The translations under genes were made by a program, and so were the position numbers. Below, piece after piece: positions 11,459 to 22,840 of a stretch of 64,000 nt of DNA. The notes under the pieces were generated by a model. That model made no database searches. It saw nothing but the letters and a program-made list of their open reading frames with translations, and had not been told where the DNA came from. The DNA comes from Neoechinorhynchus agilis (taxonomy: Eukaryota; Acanthocephala), in NCBI GenBank assembly GCA_051530055.1, contig CM121341.1, positions 1,798,001 to 1,862,000 on the forward strand, in the 5' to 3' direction. Positions within the stretch are counted from its first letter, which is position 1, and the number at the start of each line of letters is the position of its first letter.

Positions 11459-11831
11459 TTATTCCCCTTGCGGTAGCTGCAACAATTGATCGTTTTGCGG
11501 TCTCTCAAACTCCCTGGTCATAGCAAAATACATTTTTTCTGCACTTTTGTGCAAAATTTTGACCATCTCTGCAAAGGTTTCAGGCATGGTAAATTTCTTT
11601 CCTTCAGGATCCAGTGGATTTTGAATTGAAAACTGTCTGGTAGTGGAAATATACCTTAAATGTTTTTATAAATAAGTTTTATAAAAAAAGACGTATTTAC
11701 ATTGTTCTAGTCACGATCCGAGTTCGTGCTTTGCAACGCTGCAAAACATAAGCCAAAATTGCAGCGAAGATTGACAAAATGACGTATATAAGACTAATCA
11801 TTATGTACTCATCCGCAGGATATACATTCAT
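11459..11831 (-). CDS. Two-exon single-pass membrane protein, 102 aa
   Basis: Exon 1 is 11701-11831 and exon 2 is 11459-11636, with a 64-base intron (donor gtaaatacg, acceptor ctaccag on the minus strand). Total coding length is 309 bases, 102 residues plus stop. The protein starts MNVYPADEYIMIS and has one membrane helix at about residues 11-30 (ISLIYVILSIFAAILAYVL). It is followed by a basic stop-transfer stretch (QRCKARTRIVTRT) and a soluble tail with FAEMVKILHKSAEKMYF and FERPQNDQLLQL. It has no cleavable-looking signal peptide. I do not recognise the family; the layout would suit a small accessory subunit or a membrane anchor. Each exon alone is too short to be found by ORF length. Confidence 0.6.
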
Positions 11832-12374
11832 TTTATAAAGAAATTATCTAAAGATTTTATACTGTGGTTTGACTTTGTTACAAATTTTTAATTACGGAAA
11901 TTCTCGACGAACTTTCGGTGAAGTGATAAACAAAAAGGAAATGTAGAAGATTGCGGCGAGTAAGCTCGAAATTAAAACGTAGAAATCCCAATGAAGAACC
12001 CTTTATCGATGCTATTAACATGTTGTTACAGGCTATGAAAAAATCAGCCAATCAGCGTTCTTGGTGATAAAATGTCAATTACACGGTCAGTGATTCTTTT
12101 AATTTAGTGTTCAAAAGATTCCATTCATAAAAGTAATCAATACTTGAATGCTTAACATGCTCTAGATGCCTAAATTCATATTAAGTTAATGATTTTGAAA
12201 TAATTCTTTGAAAGTTCCGCAGTATTTTGATTATTTTTATGCGGTGGAAAAATTGAAGCTATTGAATCCAATTTCTTCAATTTTTTCGCCACAAAGAAGC
12301 GTGAACAATTCAATTTTCACGTAGTATTTTGATTAAACAACGACTTTTTAGCACATTTCTATTGCTCAAAGAAT
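11832..12374. other. Intergenic, nothing recognised
   Basis: AT-rich sequence upstream of the minus-strand membrane-protein gene; probably its promoter region. No repeat or ORF of note. Confidence 0.4.
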
Positions 12375-12479
12375 GTAGAGCCAAGATCGACTTCGTTCTT
12401 GGCGCAAAAAATAAGCATTGCGGTGCAGCGGGGCAAGGCGGCCAGCATTTTGGCTAGCGCCGATGATTGGGAACGCTGA
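12375..12479 (+). mobile_element. LINE 3'-end fragment
   Basis: A short frame reads SIAVQRGKAASILASADDWER followed by a stop, matching the VQRGNAAS end of the LINE at 3840-4606. Only about 100 bases are kept. Confidence 0.55.
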
Positions 12480-12561
12480 TCATCTGAATTGGAAGTATAA
12501 AAGTTCATGAGCCACTTGTTAAATTTGAAAAAGAAAAGTTAAATCGATCATTCAACAGAAT

Positions 12562-12708
12562 GTTTTTAGATTATTTTTCCATACACGACTGAATGGACCG
12601 TGCGGTATTGGGCATTGGGCGTTGACCAACGCTTTCCCAGACCGAAATCGGTGGACTGTGTGTTGTGTGTCTATTCAGCCCCGTGTATGGAAAAAATAAT
12701 CTAAAACA
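12562..12708. repeat. Foldback element with 25-bp inverted ends
   Basis: The left end (ttagattatttttccataca) and the right end (tgtatggaaaaaataatcta) are inverted copies. The middle (ccaacgctttcccagaccg, aaatcggtgg) recurs at 13012-13050 and 29880-29905, next to SINE copies. The same 'gtgtatggaaaaaagactaccgg' end recurs near 56.35 kb. Confidence 0.6.
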
Positions 12709-12801
12709 TATCTATCAAAAGACTACCGGCTGAGCCATCCATAAGAATGCTAAAATCGGAAAGCTAATCCAGGCTAATGTATGGCGAAGTTTGTATAATC
12801 C

Positions 12802-13070
12802 GTAGTTGTGCTGATTTGATCAAGTGGACTAATGCTCCTGATCTTATTTAGGGTCAACGGGTTCGAATCCGTTGCCGCCGATGACGCACAACCTAAGGAC
12901 GAAATACTTTGATGAAGGGAGGAAACTCACTGAGTCCTTGCTCCTGGAGGTATCTGAGAATCCGAAGGGATTACAAACTTATAACCGCACGATCTTGAGC
13001 ATTGAACGCTGACCAGCGCTTTCCCTGACTGAAATCGGTGGATTGTGTGTCCATTCAGCCGTGCGACAGT
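12802..13070 (+). mobile_element. tRNA-derived SINE
   Basis: The head resembles a Leu/Ser-type tRNA: an A-box-like 'caagtggactaatgc' is followed by a perfect B box (ggttcgaatcc) at 12855. The body (gatgaagggaggaaactcac, ctggaggtatctgagaatcc) is shared with the copies at 13608-13947 and 29790-29905. The tRNA-like part could not fold into a standard tRNA, so it is not annotated as a tRNA gene. Confidence 0.7.
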
Positions 13071-13074
13071 GAAT

Positions 13075-13450
13075 GAATTGTTTGCGGTTGTGAAGATAAG
13101 ATTCGAGCCAGGAAATCTGCCAAAAAATTTTGGACCAAAATCAGAGCAGCCTCGGAGAAGGATCGAAAGGTCGACGAAGTCGAATGCTTTCGATAAATCC
13201 AGTTGAATGAGACGGGCGACGTGGAAGGTTACATAAGAGCGTGCCGTAAATACAAAATAAGGCATCCATTAATGAAAATCTGGGTCGGAAGCCGAATTGT
13301 AGGGGCGATAAATTGTTGTTGAGAAGTGGAGGGAGGTGAAATGTAAACCTTTTTCGATAATTTTACAAATAGCGGGCAGGATGGATATTGGTCGATGGTC
13401 AGTACAATGTTTTCGCAACACGTGGTTGTGGCGGAGGCTGGTAAGCGGCA
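13075..13450 (-). mobile_element. LINE reverse transcriptase fragment
   Basis: The minus strand encodes RT pieces in two frames: ATTCCENIVLTIDQYPSCPL and 'RPISILPAICKIIEKG' near 13380-13450, then LIQLDLSKAFDFVD near 13150-13200. These are the fingers and the first palm motif of a Jockey-like RT. The copy is frameshifted and ends against a SINE. Confidence 0.7.
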
Positions 13451-13607
13451 ACCCAATACAATGATGACCTCTGATTCTTCATGTACATCCAACCTTATCA
13501 ACTATGTCCGACCCAACTCGAAGGACCCTCTTTATCTGGAGCTCCCAATAAAAAGATAGTCATAAATTATAGCTCTCAAGTTGAATCCCATGATGCCTAG
13601 AGACATT

Positions 13608-13947
13608 TTTTTAAGTTTTACTGGCAAGCCGGTATTGTTGTCACCATTCAATTTTAGTCAATCCCTTTCTTGTCCGGCTTATGTATTTAGGCATAAAGCC
13701 AAACCAATTACATCAGAGAAGTGATATAACCACATAGTCTCTAATGCACGGTTAAGAGTTTGTACATTCCTCCGGATCCTCAGATACCTCCAGGAGGCGG
13801 GACTCATCAGTGAGTTTCCTCCCTTCAGCGGTATTTCGTCCCCTTTGGCTGTGCGTCATTGGTGGTAACGGATTCGAACCACTTGACCCCTAATCGGGAT
13901 CACGGGCATTAGTCCACTTGAACACCTCGACACAACTACGAAATGTC
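13608..13947 (-). mobile_element. tRNA-derived SINE with long tail
   Basis: Read on the minus strand, a tRNA-like head (13947-13860, B box ggttcgaatcc) is followed by the body ending 'acaaactcttaaccg', then a tail that includes ggttatatcacttctctgat and ends near 'ccggcttgccagtaaaact'. The tail is copied in the opposite orientation at 13997-14225. Confidence 0.7.
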
Positions 13948-13996
13948 AAACTCAGCCAGTTTATCGACTCAGGGTGAGCGCTGTGTTTTATTTTTA

Positions 13997-14225
13997 AGTT
14001 TCACTGGCAAGCCGGTATTGCTATCATCATTAAATTTTAGTCTATCCCTTTCTTGTCCGGCTTATGTTTAACTCACTGATGAGTCCCGCCTCCTGGAGGT
14101 ATCTGAGGATCCGGAGGAATGTACAAACTCTTAACCGACATTAGAGACTTTGTGGTTATATCACTTCTCTGATGTAATTGGTTTGGCTTTATGCCTAAAA
14201 ATAAGCCGGACAAGAAAGGCCTAGA
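13997..14225 (+). repeat. Inverted partial SINE copy
   Basis: It carries the tail end (ggcaagccggtattgc, ctttcttgtccggcttatg) joined abruptly to the SINE body (aactcactgatgagtcccgc) and its tail (gtggttatatcacttctctg). With 13608-13947 it forms a large inverted repeat. Confidence 0.6.
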
Positions 14226-14379
14226 GATAGTTTACATCAACGTTTACTCTCGCCGTGGCTAAAAACTATTTAAGATAACAAGGAACGTATGAAATCGATG
14301 TCCTACATTGCTGGTAACTTAAAAATCTTCTTTATCAAAAGATCGTTCTAACAACATTACATGGAGGAGTGGATATTAG

Positions 14380-17165
14380 ACTATGTTTATTATATCCAGA
14401 ATTCTACCGAATGTGGACAATGAAGATCGAAAGTGTTTTGAGAACAAGTTTAACTGTAAGATTCTATTTTTCCTGAAATCTAAGAAAAGCGGTAATCCGA
14501 TCCCACGTGCTGTGATCAAATCGAGCGCCAAGCAAAGGGAGAAGTTGGCTAGTTGTAACAGTTGCTTTTAAGGAATGGTAGTCAAATTTTACGCAAACCC
14601 TCACTTCTCTGGATGCCGAAAATAGGGACATTGGGCGGAGAAATGTCTCACTGAAAATATAATTTGCCCTTATTGCTCCTTAAATCACTGCTGCGACAAA
14701 TGTCCAAAAACGGCCAAAAATTGTTCGAATTACGGACAGGTAAGACATTACGCCTTTGTCAAATCCTGTCCGGAATTTAATACGTCTTATGATCGCAGCA
14801 AAAACATATCGATCGTGCAATTAAGGGCATTGAATGGCAGATTCGAGGTTTTTAAAAGTTTCAACCCGATCCGCGGACTGTTGTAAATAATGAGGACCGA
14901 AGTGGGGACATTATGACGAAGGTCAGCATGAACACCAGCACTGTGGGCGATCTGTCAAAATGGCAGAATTTACAGCCAACATTATGCAAATAATCGATCT
15001 TCGTATCAGTTCAGCCATACAACATTAAGAGTCTCGACTGTCTAAAAACTTTGACTCGTTGATGGTGGCGATCAACTGCAGCAACCTGGAAGGAATGTGT
15101 CAACTAAAAGATTACGGAAAAAATGGTTATGTTCCTATAACTTCGCCTGTGTTTACAGCGGCCGATGTCGAAATGGATATGTCTGACAACATGAATTTGG
15201 ATAACAATGAGACCTATGTGAAAAGTATCGTTGCTGAAAAAACCAAGATTTGTTCGGGTGGATTACATGGTCTCATTAAGGGTAGAATAGAGAGACGGGC
15301 ATGAGAATGCTGCAATAAAGTGCAAGTGGACGCCAGGGAATTCCCCGATTTCATGGAGATATTTTGATAGCGACATTGTTCTCATTCAGGAAACCAAATC
15401 TATTTTCCATCATCATCTCCCTCTCAACTGTATAAGTTTACCTGATGACTTTGTCGTCTTCATCACTCCGCTCCTCGCTAATCATTCGCAAGGCCTTCTT
15501 TCCATTTTAAAATGTAACCTTTTACTTAAACTAGTCTCAAAATACTTCTATTCTGATTTGGTAAGAAATTCCTTGCCGTTAACACTTACATCCGTTCAAT
15601 TAAAATTCATCTCGGACACGTCAAGGATATTTTAAAGAATCTTTTAACATGCGGCGTGGATATGTTGTTCGGTGACTTCAACGATCCTTCCCATAAATTG
15701 TCTAATGCGATCATCAAAGCCACAGATTCGTATAACATCCTCTTGCATCCACATTCTACATTCGCAGCTGGATCTTCAACTTTCTCATACCTCGATTACT
15801 GCTCCCGGAGGATAGCATGTCTTCTCAAATCCATGACAATATCCCAAACGGAACTTTTTAGATTATCAGGGCGTGGTCTTATTATTTGGGACTGATAAAA
15901 ATATCCTGCTAAATAAAAAATTTAAATTGTCAGCCTCCGCTGAGTCCACTATCGCTTTACGGTAGAAAACTATATGCAGCTCATTCTAAAGGTGATAAGA
16001 CCTTCATCGAATTTTGGTTTTTTCTCTATTGGCCTTGCCGTGCTAGGCACCAAATCAATCAAGAGCGATTGAAAGTATGGCTACTAAAACCCGCCGTAAA
16101 TTCCGACATTGGCAAGTTGGCACAGGTTCAAGAATTCTGGAACTAAGACCGTTTTGAACTCGCTATTTTCACATCCCCAATTTTATTCCAATTTTTCACA
16201 GACGCTTCGACCTGAAAGCAGCTGACATAAGCACCCTTCGTCTTTACCTTTTAAAGCTAAAAATGTCCTCAACAAATCTATTGTTCTAGAACTATCCCAA
16301 CAAATGGTTTCTGCTTCCTTGGAAGATTGGGCTGAACTATATATGTGGCTAAGAGAATCTTTCTATTGAAAGGCAAACGTAGAATTGTTTCTTCAGCATA
16401 CAGAGTCAGACCTATTTCCATTCAAAATTATTTGGTTAGTATCTACGAGGAAGGACTGGTCAGATTTATTTTAGGCTTTGCGCTGGAGCATAATTGCATT
16501 GACCGGCGCTGCTGTGGCTTCATCCCCAAGAAATCTGTGCATACAGCGATACCCAGAAAACTGGATCGATGACCATTTTAATTATTTTTAACATATCGCT
16601 AAAGCAATTGATGACTTTAATCTTGACTATATAGTTAATATTTAAAGATTTTCTAATTTCCCCAAAGACATCATCGGCTGTTTTAAATAACACTTCAAGG
16701 TCCAAGCACTTTTATTTCGAGGACGTCCACAATCCAATGAGAAGGGTGCCCCTCAATTATCCCTTATTTCACTTATCCTCTTTGTTCTGGCATCGCAATG
16801 CATTGTACAAAACGGTCGAATTTGCCACTCGCTAACCATCTATGCCGATGATCTAACCGTAGTGGTCAAGGAAGCCAGTTACATTGCTGCTATCTCCATC
16901 CTGTCCTTACCTTTTACCTTTCTAAATCAAACTCTTAGTAAAATGGGCCTTGCCATCAATCTCAAAGAAAACCAAGGTTATTCTTAAACCCAAATCACAG
17001 GTAAACGGAAAGCGGGAGAATTTTTTGTTCAATTTTACAATTAACTGTACCACCCAACGTTCAGTAAAATTGATATTTTAAGTTTAACTTTCACCACGAA
17101 CCACACCCTGAAAGACGACCTCAATAAATTTATGAAATTGCAGAAAATCGCTCGTTCTAAAGTTG
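14380..17165 (+). mobile_element. Degenerate Jockey-like LINE with ORF1, EN and RT
   Basis: Parts occur in the normal order. ORF1 remnants lie at 14383-14830 with three CCHC-type zinc knuckles (WAEKCLTENIICPYC, CCDKCPKTAKNC, GQVRHYAFVKSCPE). An AP-endonuclease region follows at 15330-15895 (DIVLIQETKS, LFGDFNDPSHKLSN). An RT region follows at 16345-16990 (YRVRPISIQNYL, CGFIPKKSVHTA, GAPQLSLISL, and the catalytic box IYADDLTVV at 16844). The element is broken by many stops and frame changes, so it is an old copy. Its 3' end near 17165 (KVEEFMG then stop) abuts other LINE pieces. Confidence 0.8.
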
Positions 17166-17179
17166 AGGAGTTTATGGGT

Positions 17180-17345
17180 TAGATCAAGGATTCAAGTTGA
17201 CGTAAAGAGGACTCAGGACGAGAAGAACGCGGACGATAGACGCCAGCAATTGTGAATTCTATAAGACCCTCTTCCTTAGAGGAGCTGAGAAATGGACTGC
17301 GATAAATTCTAGATCGGGGTTTTGCCGAGAGCGGCAAGTTTTGAG
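17180..17345 (-). mobile_element. LINE endonuclease fragment
   Basis: The minus strand encodes EEGLIEFTIAGVYRPRSSRP and ESSLRQLESL. The same passage occurs at 34200-34310 as KKGLIEFTIAGLYRPPFSRP. It is an EN-domain piece of the second Jockey-like family. Confidence 0.65.
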
Positions 17346-17374
17346 TTCGATGGAAAGTATTATGTTCAAAAAAA

Positions 17375-17640
17375 GGGCAATTCAACATGATGGCGGGCCG
17401 CCAAAGACTTTGTCTACGCAACCCTGGTCCCTTCCCTAATTTGACCTCCACTCAATTAAAACATGTTCTAAACTCCATCAATCAGAGCCTGTGCCTCGGC
17501 TCAAATTACAGCCATTGCCCGCCTGAAAAGTGCTAAAGTGATCCTTCTTTTTCCGAAAAATGGGCATCCGATTTCCACCGAATCATTCCGTCCAATATTA
17601 ACAACAATAGATTTATTCGAAGAAAAGACATGTGCCTGAT
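17375..17640 (+). mobile_element. LINE EN-RT linker and RT start fragment
   Basis: The plus strand reads LRNPGPFPNLTSTQLKHVL and then AKVILLFPKNGHPISTESFR, matching the RT start of the copy at 34470 (AKVIPLPKNGHPISMESFR). It lies head-to-head with the fragment at 17180-17345. Confidence 0.6.
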
Positions 17641-18047
17641 TACGGATAAATAAACGACATCAATGAATATAAAAAATGATATACATATCACACATCTATC
17701 CATTTCAAAGATTTATCGGCCCATGTTGAGAGCTTGGCCTACTTATAAGGAAGGTTGGATAAGGCGTGGAGAAAGCTGCGTAGAATTGACAGGCGTTTAT
17801 CGGGAGGTCGGCTTCTGGGTATCCCTAACGACCTAAACAGCAACGTTCTTTAAGGTCACATTCCGTGTGTTCATCATAGAATGTAAGATCGTTGCAATCG
17901 AATGAAGGTTGTTTTATTGGTTTTCGTAAATTTGAGTGGTTTTTGTGAAAGCGATCAATGGTTTTTTGATCATGGAACCAGAGAAAAAAGGAACCATTTA
18001 ACGGCAACAAACGCGATCACCATTGCAAATCATTTTATCTTGCGCGA

Positions 18048-18578
18048 ATGTCGGACAAAAGAACCCAATTGAGAATCGATCCAAGAACTGGGGAATACTA
18101 CATTCCTAGTTACCTACGAAGCGATGGAACTTGGACAGAAAGGATCGTCTTCCGACTGGCCAGAATTAACAATGAGCAACAGCGCTCAAATAATACTATA
18201 AGCTCAAATGCCACTATAAATGAAAATTTAAATCATGAATCGCAGCAAAGATCAAACCGAACCAGGAGTGTTCCAAGACCGAATCAAATTAACTATGCAA
18301 ATAGAAATTCTCGTGGATCGGCACCTCTCGCTCGCTATCAACCTGATCGAAGCAAAAATCAAATTTCGAGGAGCAACAGTGCAACATACTCGGTATTTCG
18401 GTCCGAACGCAAAGACCGAAGAACAGCATCCATTAATAATTCAGAGAATAGTGGCACAAATGTCGAAGCTGTACATTCTCAAAATCGTGCCAGGAGTGTA
18501 CAAAGGGTTCTTAAATTCAATTTAGCTCGCGGAAATGGATGCGACGAAATATCATTGTCCACATATCAACAAGAGTGA
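18048..18578 (+). CDS. PYM1: PYM-like exon-junction-complex disassembly factor
   Basis: The N-terminus (residues 6-33: RIDPRTGEYYIPSYLRSDGT then W) matches the Mago-Y14-binding domain of PYM/WIBG, which has the pattern G-x-Y-I-P-x-S-x-R-P-D-G-T-W. Here Ser replaces Pro in RSDGTW and the usual basic residues after it are partly kept (TERIVFR). In the family, PYM binds the Mago-Y14 dimer and the ribosome to strip exon junction complexes from translated mRNA. The remaining 140 residues are Asn/Ser/Arg-rich and disordered, with no recognisable ribosome-binding helix. Length (176 aa) is near the family's about 200. A second, truncated copy of the first half lies inverted at 35254-35640, so one copy may be a pseudogene. 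Confidence 0.6.
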   Translation: MSDKRTQLRIDPRTGEYYIPSYLRSDGTWTERIVFRLARINNEQQRSNNTISSNATINENLNHESQQRSNRTRSVPRPNQINYANRNSRGSAPLARYQPDRSKNQISRSNSATYSVFRSERKDRRTASINNSENSGTNVEAVHSQNRARSVQRVLKFNLARGNGCDEISLSTYQQE

Positions 18579-19617
18579 GGATCACCTACAACGAAGGCTC
18601 ACAATTGGAGTCCATGATGATAGAACAGGCCGAGCGACAAGAAGGGAATGTGATCTTGAAGTTAATAAATAGCGGCTGATATGAATGAAAAAAATATCAA
18701 TCTCGAAAACGAATAGTGGTCCTGAGAAATAAATCTGAAGGAAAAATGTTGGCGACGGAAACAACGGAGCAGCAGAAAACGAGAGCAGAATTCATGGGGA
18801 AATCTGAAGGAAAGACAAATATCAGATCTAACGATAAGACGGGCATTTCTGATTTCACTTCCAAAAAGCCCATTGATTTCGAAACCGATACCTCGAACAG
18901 TGCTTCGTGCAAATATTATTCTTGTTTGTGTAAATATAAATATTTGGGAGATTTTATTGATTATTGTTATTTCTATACTTAAGAATAATATTTTTGCGAG
19001 CAACAGATGGACACTAGAAACTCGTAAAGTAACTCTGCATTTAGACTGGATCCTCTAACCGCGGAATAGCCACTGTCAATTCGAGTAAAGGAAATCCGCA
19101 ACACTCCCAAGAACGAAATTATCTTTACTGTTAGTTGATCAGCCCATGTATTCTGTAGGAGAGCTGATTGATTTATGTTAGAAAAGAACAAAAAGAGAAT
19201 TACAAAAAATGGTAGTCTTGAATAGTTTATGTCGATCATCGCTTATTGCCCATGGAAAACATGATCCGGGGCATGGTTAAATCTGGAAATTTAATAGAGG
19301 GTTTCCAGTTGCTCGATTACGAATTGAACTTCTTTTCGTGGAAAATCCATTAAAATTGTTGGAAATAAGATTGTGCGTCAGTAGAAAGGATAAAAGTCGT
19401 CCTTTCAAGATAGATTCGAGTCTGGAAATTAGGCTGGGACGCTCGAGTTCTGAAAGGAAAAATGAATGTGGTTGTAACGGGTTCGGTCGGGTGGGAATAT
19501 CCGGTCTGGGTATGTCCGTTCTGGTGGGGATTGGTGGTTATTGTTTGTAGGAGAAATTGTGAGGTTGAGTAATTTTAGATGCTCTGTTATAAAACATTTC
19601 AAGACGTCGGATTTGTG
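18579..19617. other. Intergenic with repeat remnants
   Basis: No gene recognised. 19440-19550 resembles 1885-1990 and is probably a dispersed LINE-related repeat. This whole interval is missing from the inverted copy of the locus at 34.4-35.7 kb. Confidence 0.35.
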
Positions 19618-21290
19618 CCTGGGAAAGGTTGCAAACGATGGGATAACCGTAGCAGAGGGAGGGTAAAGTAAAGCTGTAGTAAAATTTAGAGAGTACGGAT
19701 GAAGGAACTCTACAATGACTGAGACGTTTGAGGAGAAATTTTTTAAAGGTACTGCGTTTGAGGAAAAGTGTAATGTGCGAGTTACATTTCAGATTTGACT
19801 GAAATTGGAGAGTCAGAGTTTGTGATTAGCGCAGTAATCTTTTATGTTTATGATTTCGTTAGGCGTTAAGGAGAGGTGGGATGGTGATTGAGTGATGAGC
19901 GTGATATCGTCGGCATATAAAAAAGTTTAGAGTGAAACGAGCGAGGTTTGAGGTCGTTTAAGAAAATATTAAAAAGAAGTGGTGACAGCGCAGCATTTTG
20001 AGGTACGCCTTTGGTGAGGGATATTCTGATCGAGGACGTAGCCCGACAGTGATACGAGGCCAGCCAGCGGATTTGCCAAACGTTTAGACCGAAATCGGAT
20101 GGTCTACGTATTCGAATGCTTTCGATAAGTCCAGTCGAATGAGATGGGTGACACGAGTGGCATTATTGTCGATGTTCCGTCGCAGCGTGCCGTAAAATAT
20201 AAAATAGGGCATCGGTTGCAGAAAATTTGGGCTGTAAGCCGAATTGTAGGGGCGATAATTTGTTGCTGAGAAGTGGAGAGCGAGATTTAAAACATTTTTC
20301 AATGATTTTTGAAAGAGCGGGTAGAATGGATATTGGACGGAATGATTCCATGGAAATCGGGTGTCCATTTTTCGGAAGAGGAATAACTTTAGCAGTTTTC
20401 CCGCATGATGGGTAGATGACATATAAAAAGCTGTGATCTATAATGTGGGTAAGAGCGTCTATGAGTTCGAGGATGATGCAGCGAGGAGCCCAGTTTGGGA
20501 TCTCGGATTAAGGGGACTAATTTCGACGTAATTTATTGCGATGTTGTATAACTTCGTATGACGAAACTGATCATTGGGGAGTTGACCGAATTGCCAATTG
20601 TGGGGTGACAGTTATTTGTGGAGTCTAAGATGGGGCAATGATTGTAATTTGAGTCAGAGCAGAGGTTCTGATTGATGGAGTCTAGAACATGTTTTAGTTC
20701 AGAAAAGGACAAATTTGGGAAGGGATCAGGGTTGCGTAGACCAAGAGAGTCTTTGACGGTCGGCTACCTTGCTGAATTGCCGCCTGAACGAATTTTGGAC
20801 TAAAGAAAGTTTTTGCTGGCGACAAATGTTTTGTGAGATAGCTCTTTTTGTAAACGGAGAAAGTCTGGAGAGTTATTGCGATGGGCCTTAAATGCTTGCT
20901 TTTGAAGAAGTTTCAAGATGGGGGTTATCCATGGATGGTCACGGTTGGAGATTCTATTGAATTTCTTGGGAATTGGCGAAGGTAGGGAATTTTCTATGAT
21001 TGAGGTTACTGAAGACATGGCCAAGGAAGGATTATTTGTGTTGTCAGAGTGGGACGTGTGGATGTTAGAGTTAAACAATTTTATAAAATTTTGGGTGTGA
21101 TGATCTCGCTTATTCCAGACGGATAAAAGAGGTCGAGGGAGTGACAAAGGCAGAAAAGTGGTCAGAGTTCGCGCGAAAGGGAGTTTAGAGGCGGATGAGT
21201 AGGTGTCGATATTTGCGAACACTTTATCACGACGAGTTGGAAAGTCAATTAGTTGGCGCAACTTGGAGAAGGGATGGCAACAAGTATTTT
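19618..21290 (-). mobile_element. Jockey-like LINE, EN end through RT
   Basis: On the minus strand the order is: EN end and linker 21261-20800 (QLIDFPTRRDKVFANIDTYS, then DHPWITPILKLLQKQAFKAH), the EN-RT spacer, RT fingers at about 20440-20160 (SFRPISILPALSKIIEKCF, LSPLQFGLQPKFSATDALF), and palm (THLIRLDLSKAFEYVDHPI) at 20150-20090. The 3' part runs to 19618. The copy has several stops and frame changes. The segment 19618-20440 is almost identical to 34440-35253 in the opposite orientation. Confidence 0.8.
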
Positions 21291-21299
21291 GTGAGATAG

Positions 21300-21790
21300 T
21301 AGCTCTTTTTCTTCGATTTTGGAATATTAGTTAAATTTATCTGAAAATAAGATGACATTTTCTTCGGAGAGCAGATAGAAATAATTATTGGCCAGCGAGG
21401 TTGTGACCACTCGGCGAAAAGCACATTTGGGAATATGTTCTAAGAAAAATCTGGCGACCCCAAGAAGGGGAAAGACTGAAGGGACATGGCCGGAATTTCG
21501 AAAAGGGAGCGGATGGAGTCCTTGTAAACTTGCTTAAAGGAATTAGCTTTGGTCACAACCTCGCTGGCCAATAATTGTTTCTATCTGCTCTCCGAAGAAA
21601 ATGTCATCTTATTTTCAGATAAATTTAACTAATATTCCAAAATCGAAGAAAAGGAGCTACTATCTCACAAAATACTTGTTGCCATCCCTTCTCCAAGTTG
21701 CGCCAACTAATTGACTTTCCAACTCGTCTTGACCCTCACCTCGATAAAGTGTTCACAAATATCGACACCAAGATAGCGGCAGAAAGTTGA
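21300..21790. mobile_element. Inverted pair of LINE fragments
   Basis: 21330-21410 (gatgacattttcttcggaga, attggccagcgaggttgtga) is inverted at 21555-21640. The right arm continues to 21775 with the same reductase-free LINE sequence as 21220-21300 (cttctccaagttgcgccaac, cacctcgataaagtgttc). The spacer encodes LINE-type residues on the minus strand (VTKANSFKQVYKDSIRSLF). This is a foldback made of two copies of the same LINE region. Confidence 0.6.
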
Positions 21791-22689
21791 GCCAAGAAAT
21801 TGCAACTTGGGGATTTAAACACATCGAAGAGATTAGGGCTTGAAAGGTGGCCCCGTGTACCAGCGAGTTTAATTGTTACATTGAAATGTTTTTGAACGTG
21901 CGAGAGAGACTTCATAATCTTAAGACTATCTAGCAATTGTCTTAGGAGAGATGTAAATTCTTGAATTTACCGGGTCCAGCTTAGAGGAGAAGATCAGATA
22001 ATCGTAGCCAACAGTTTTTGATCTGATATTGAACTTGAAGAATGAAGAGTATATCAATATTAAAAAAAATGCAAGCATATTGAAAGGAGTGTTGTTTTTT
22101 GCTAAGTTCTGAAAATAGGGGTGTTCCAGTAGCACAATAACCCAAAATAAAGTCAGGTAATCAATTGATCAACCAGTTTTTATTGACGTTGATAAAAAAG
22201 ACACTTTGCTGGGCACGATTTATTATTAACACATTATAAGATTGATTCTTAGCCATGAAGCAGTCGGAAAAGAGATTTTAATGGCGAAAGTGTCTTTTCT
22301 CGCTTTCAAAATGAGATGAATTAGAAAATATTTTCTTTTAAAGGATTACAGGCCTCCTACAAAACCGAGATTATTATTCGTGGCGAAGGCGGAAAGCATT
22401 GGACGAAATAAGAAGCAACCAAATGTTCCGTTATCTTCAAGAATGGGTTCTTGAAAAGAGTCAAACTTGAAATCCAATTGTAGAAAAGGTTTTTGCCCTC
22501 CACTTCCCACTATATTGAATTTAGTTTGTATAACTTTTTAATAAGAAATGTCGTAAGATGGGTTTTGATTGGGAGATGAGTCTAATAATGGAGTGTTCTT
22601 TTGAAACAGAAACTCAAAGACGAAAAGATGAACCTTGCGGAGCTTTGGCTAAGGACTGTAAAACGACTAAACTCCGTGAGGTTGATCAC
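21791..22689. other. Intergenic, nothing recognised
   Basis: No gene or clear repeat. A few short open frames have no coding character. Confidence 0.35.
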
Positions 22690-22840
22690 CCGTCTCACAA
22701 GCACACAACTTGCCTAGAGCCATCTCCATTTGATCCTCAAGAGATCCCTTCATCCAGTGGATCAAGTGACCTGAAAATCGAATCGCAATCGCGATACAGC
22801 GAGGGAACGCTGCCAGTATACTAGCAACGTCGGGATGTTT
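22690..22840 (+). mobile_element. Divergent LINE 3'-end fragment
   Basis: One frame reads NRIAIAIQRGNAASILATSG, matching the VQRGNAAS tail of the LINE at 3840-4606 at lower similarity. An upstream in-frame stop shows that it is broken. Confidence 0.45.

Noticed and set aside
12802-12881. tRNA gene
   Set aside because: The B box is perfect, but the acceptor stem does not pair and the sequence continues into a repeated body, so it is a SINE head.
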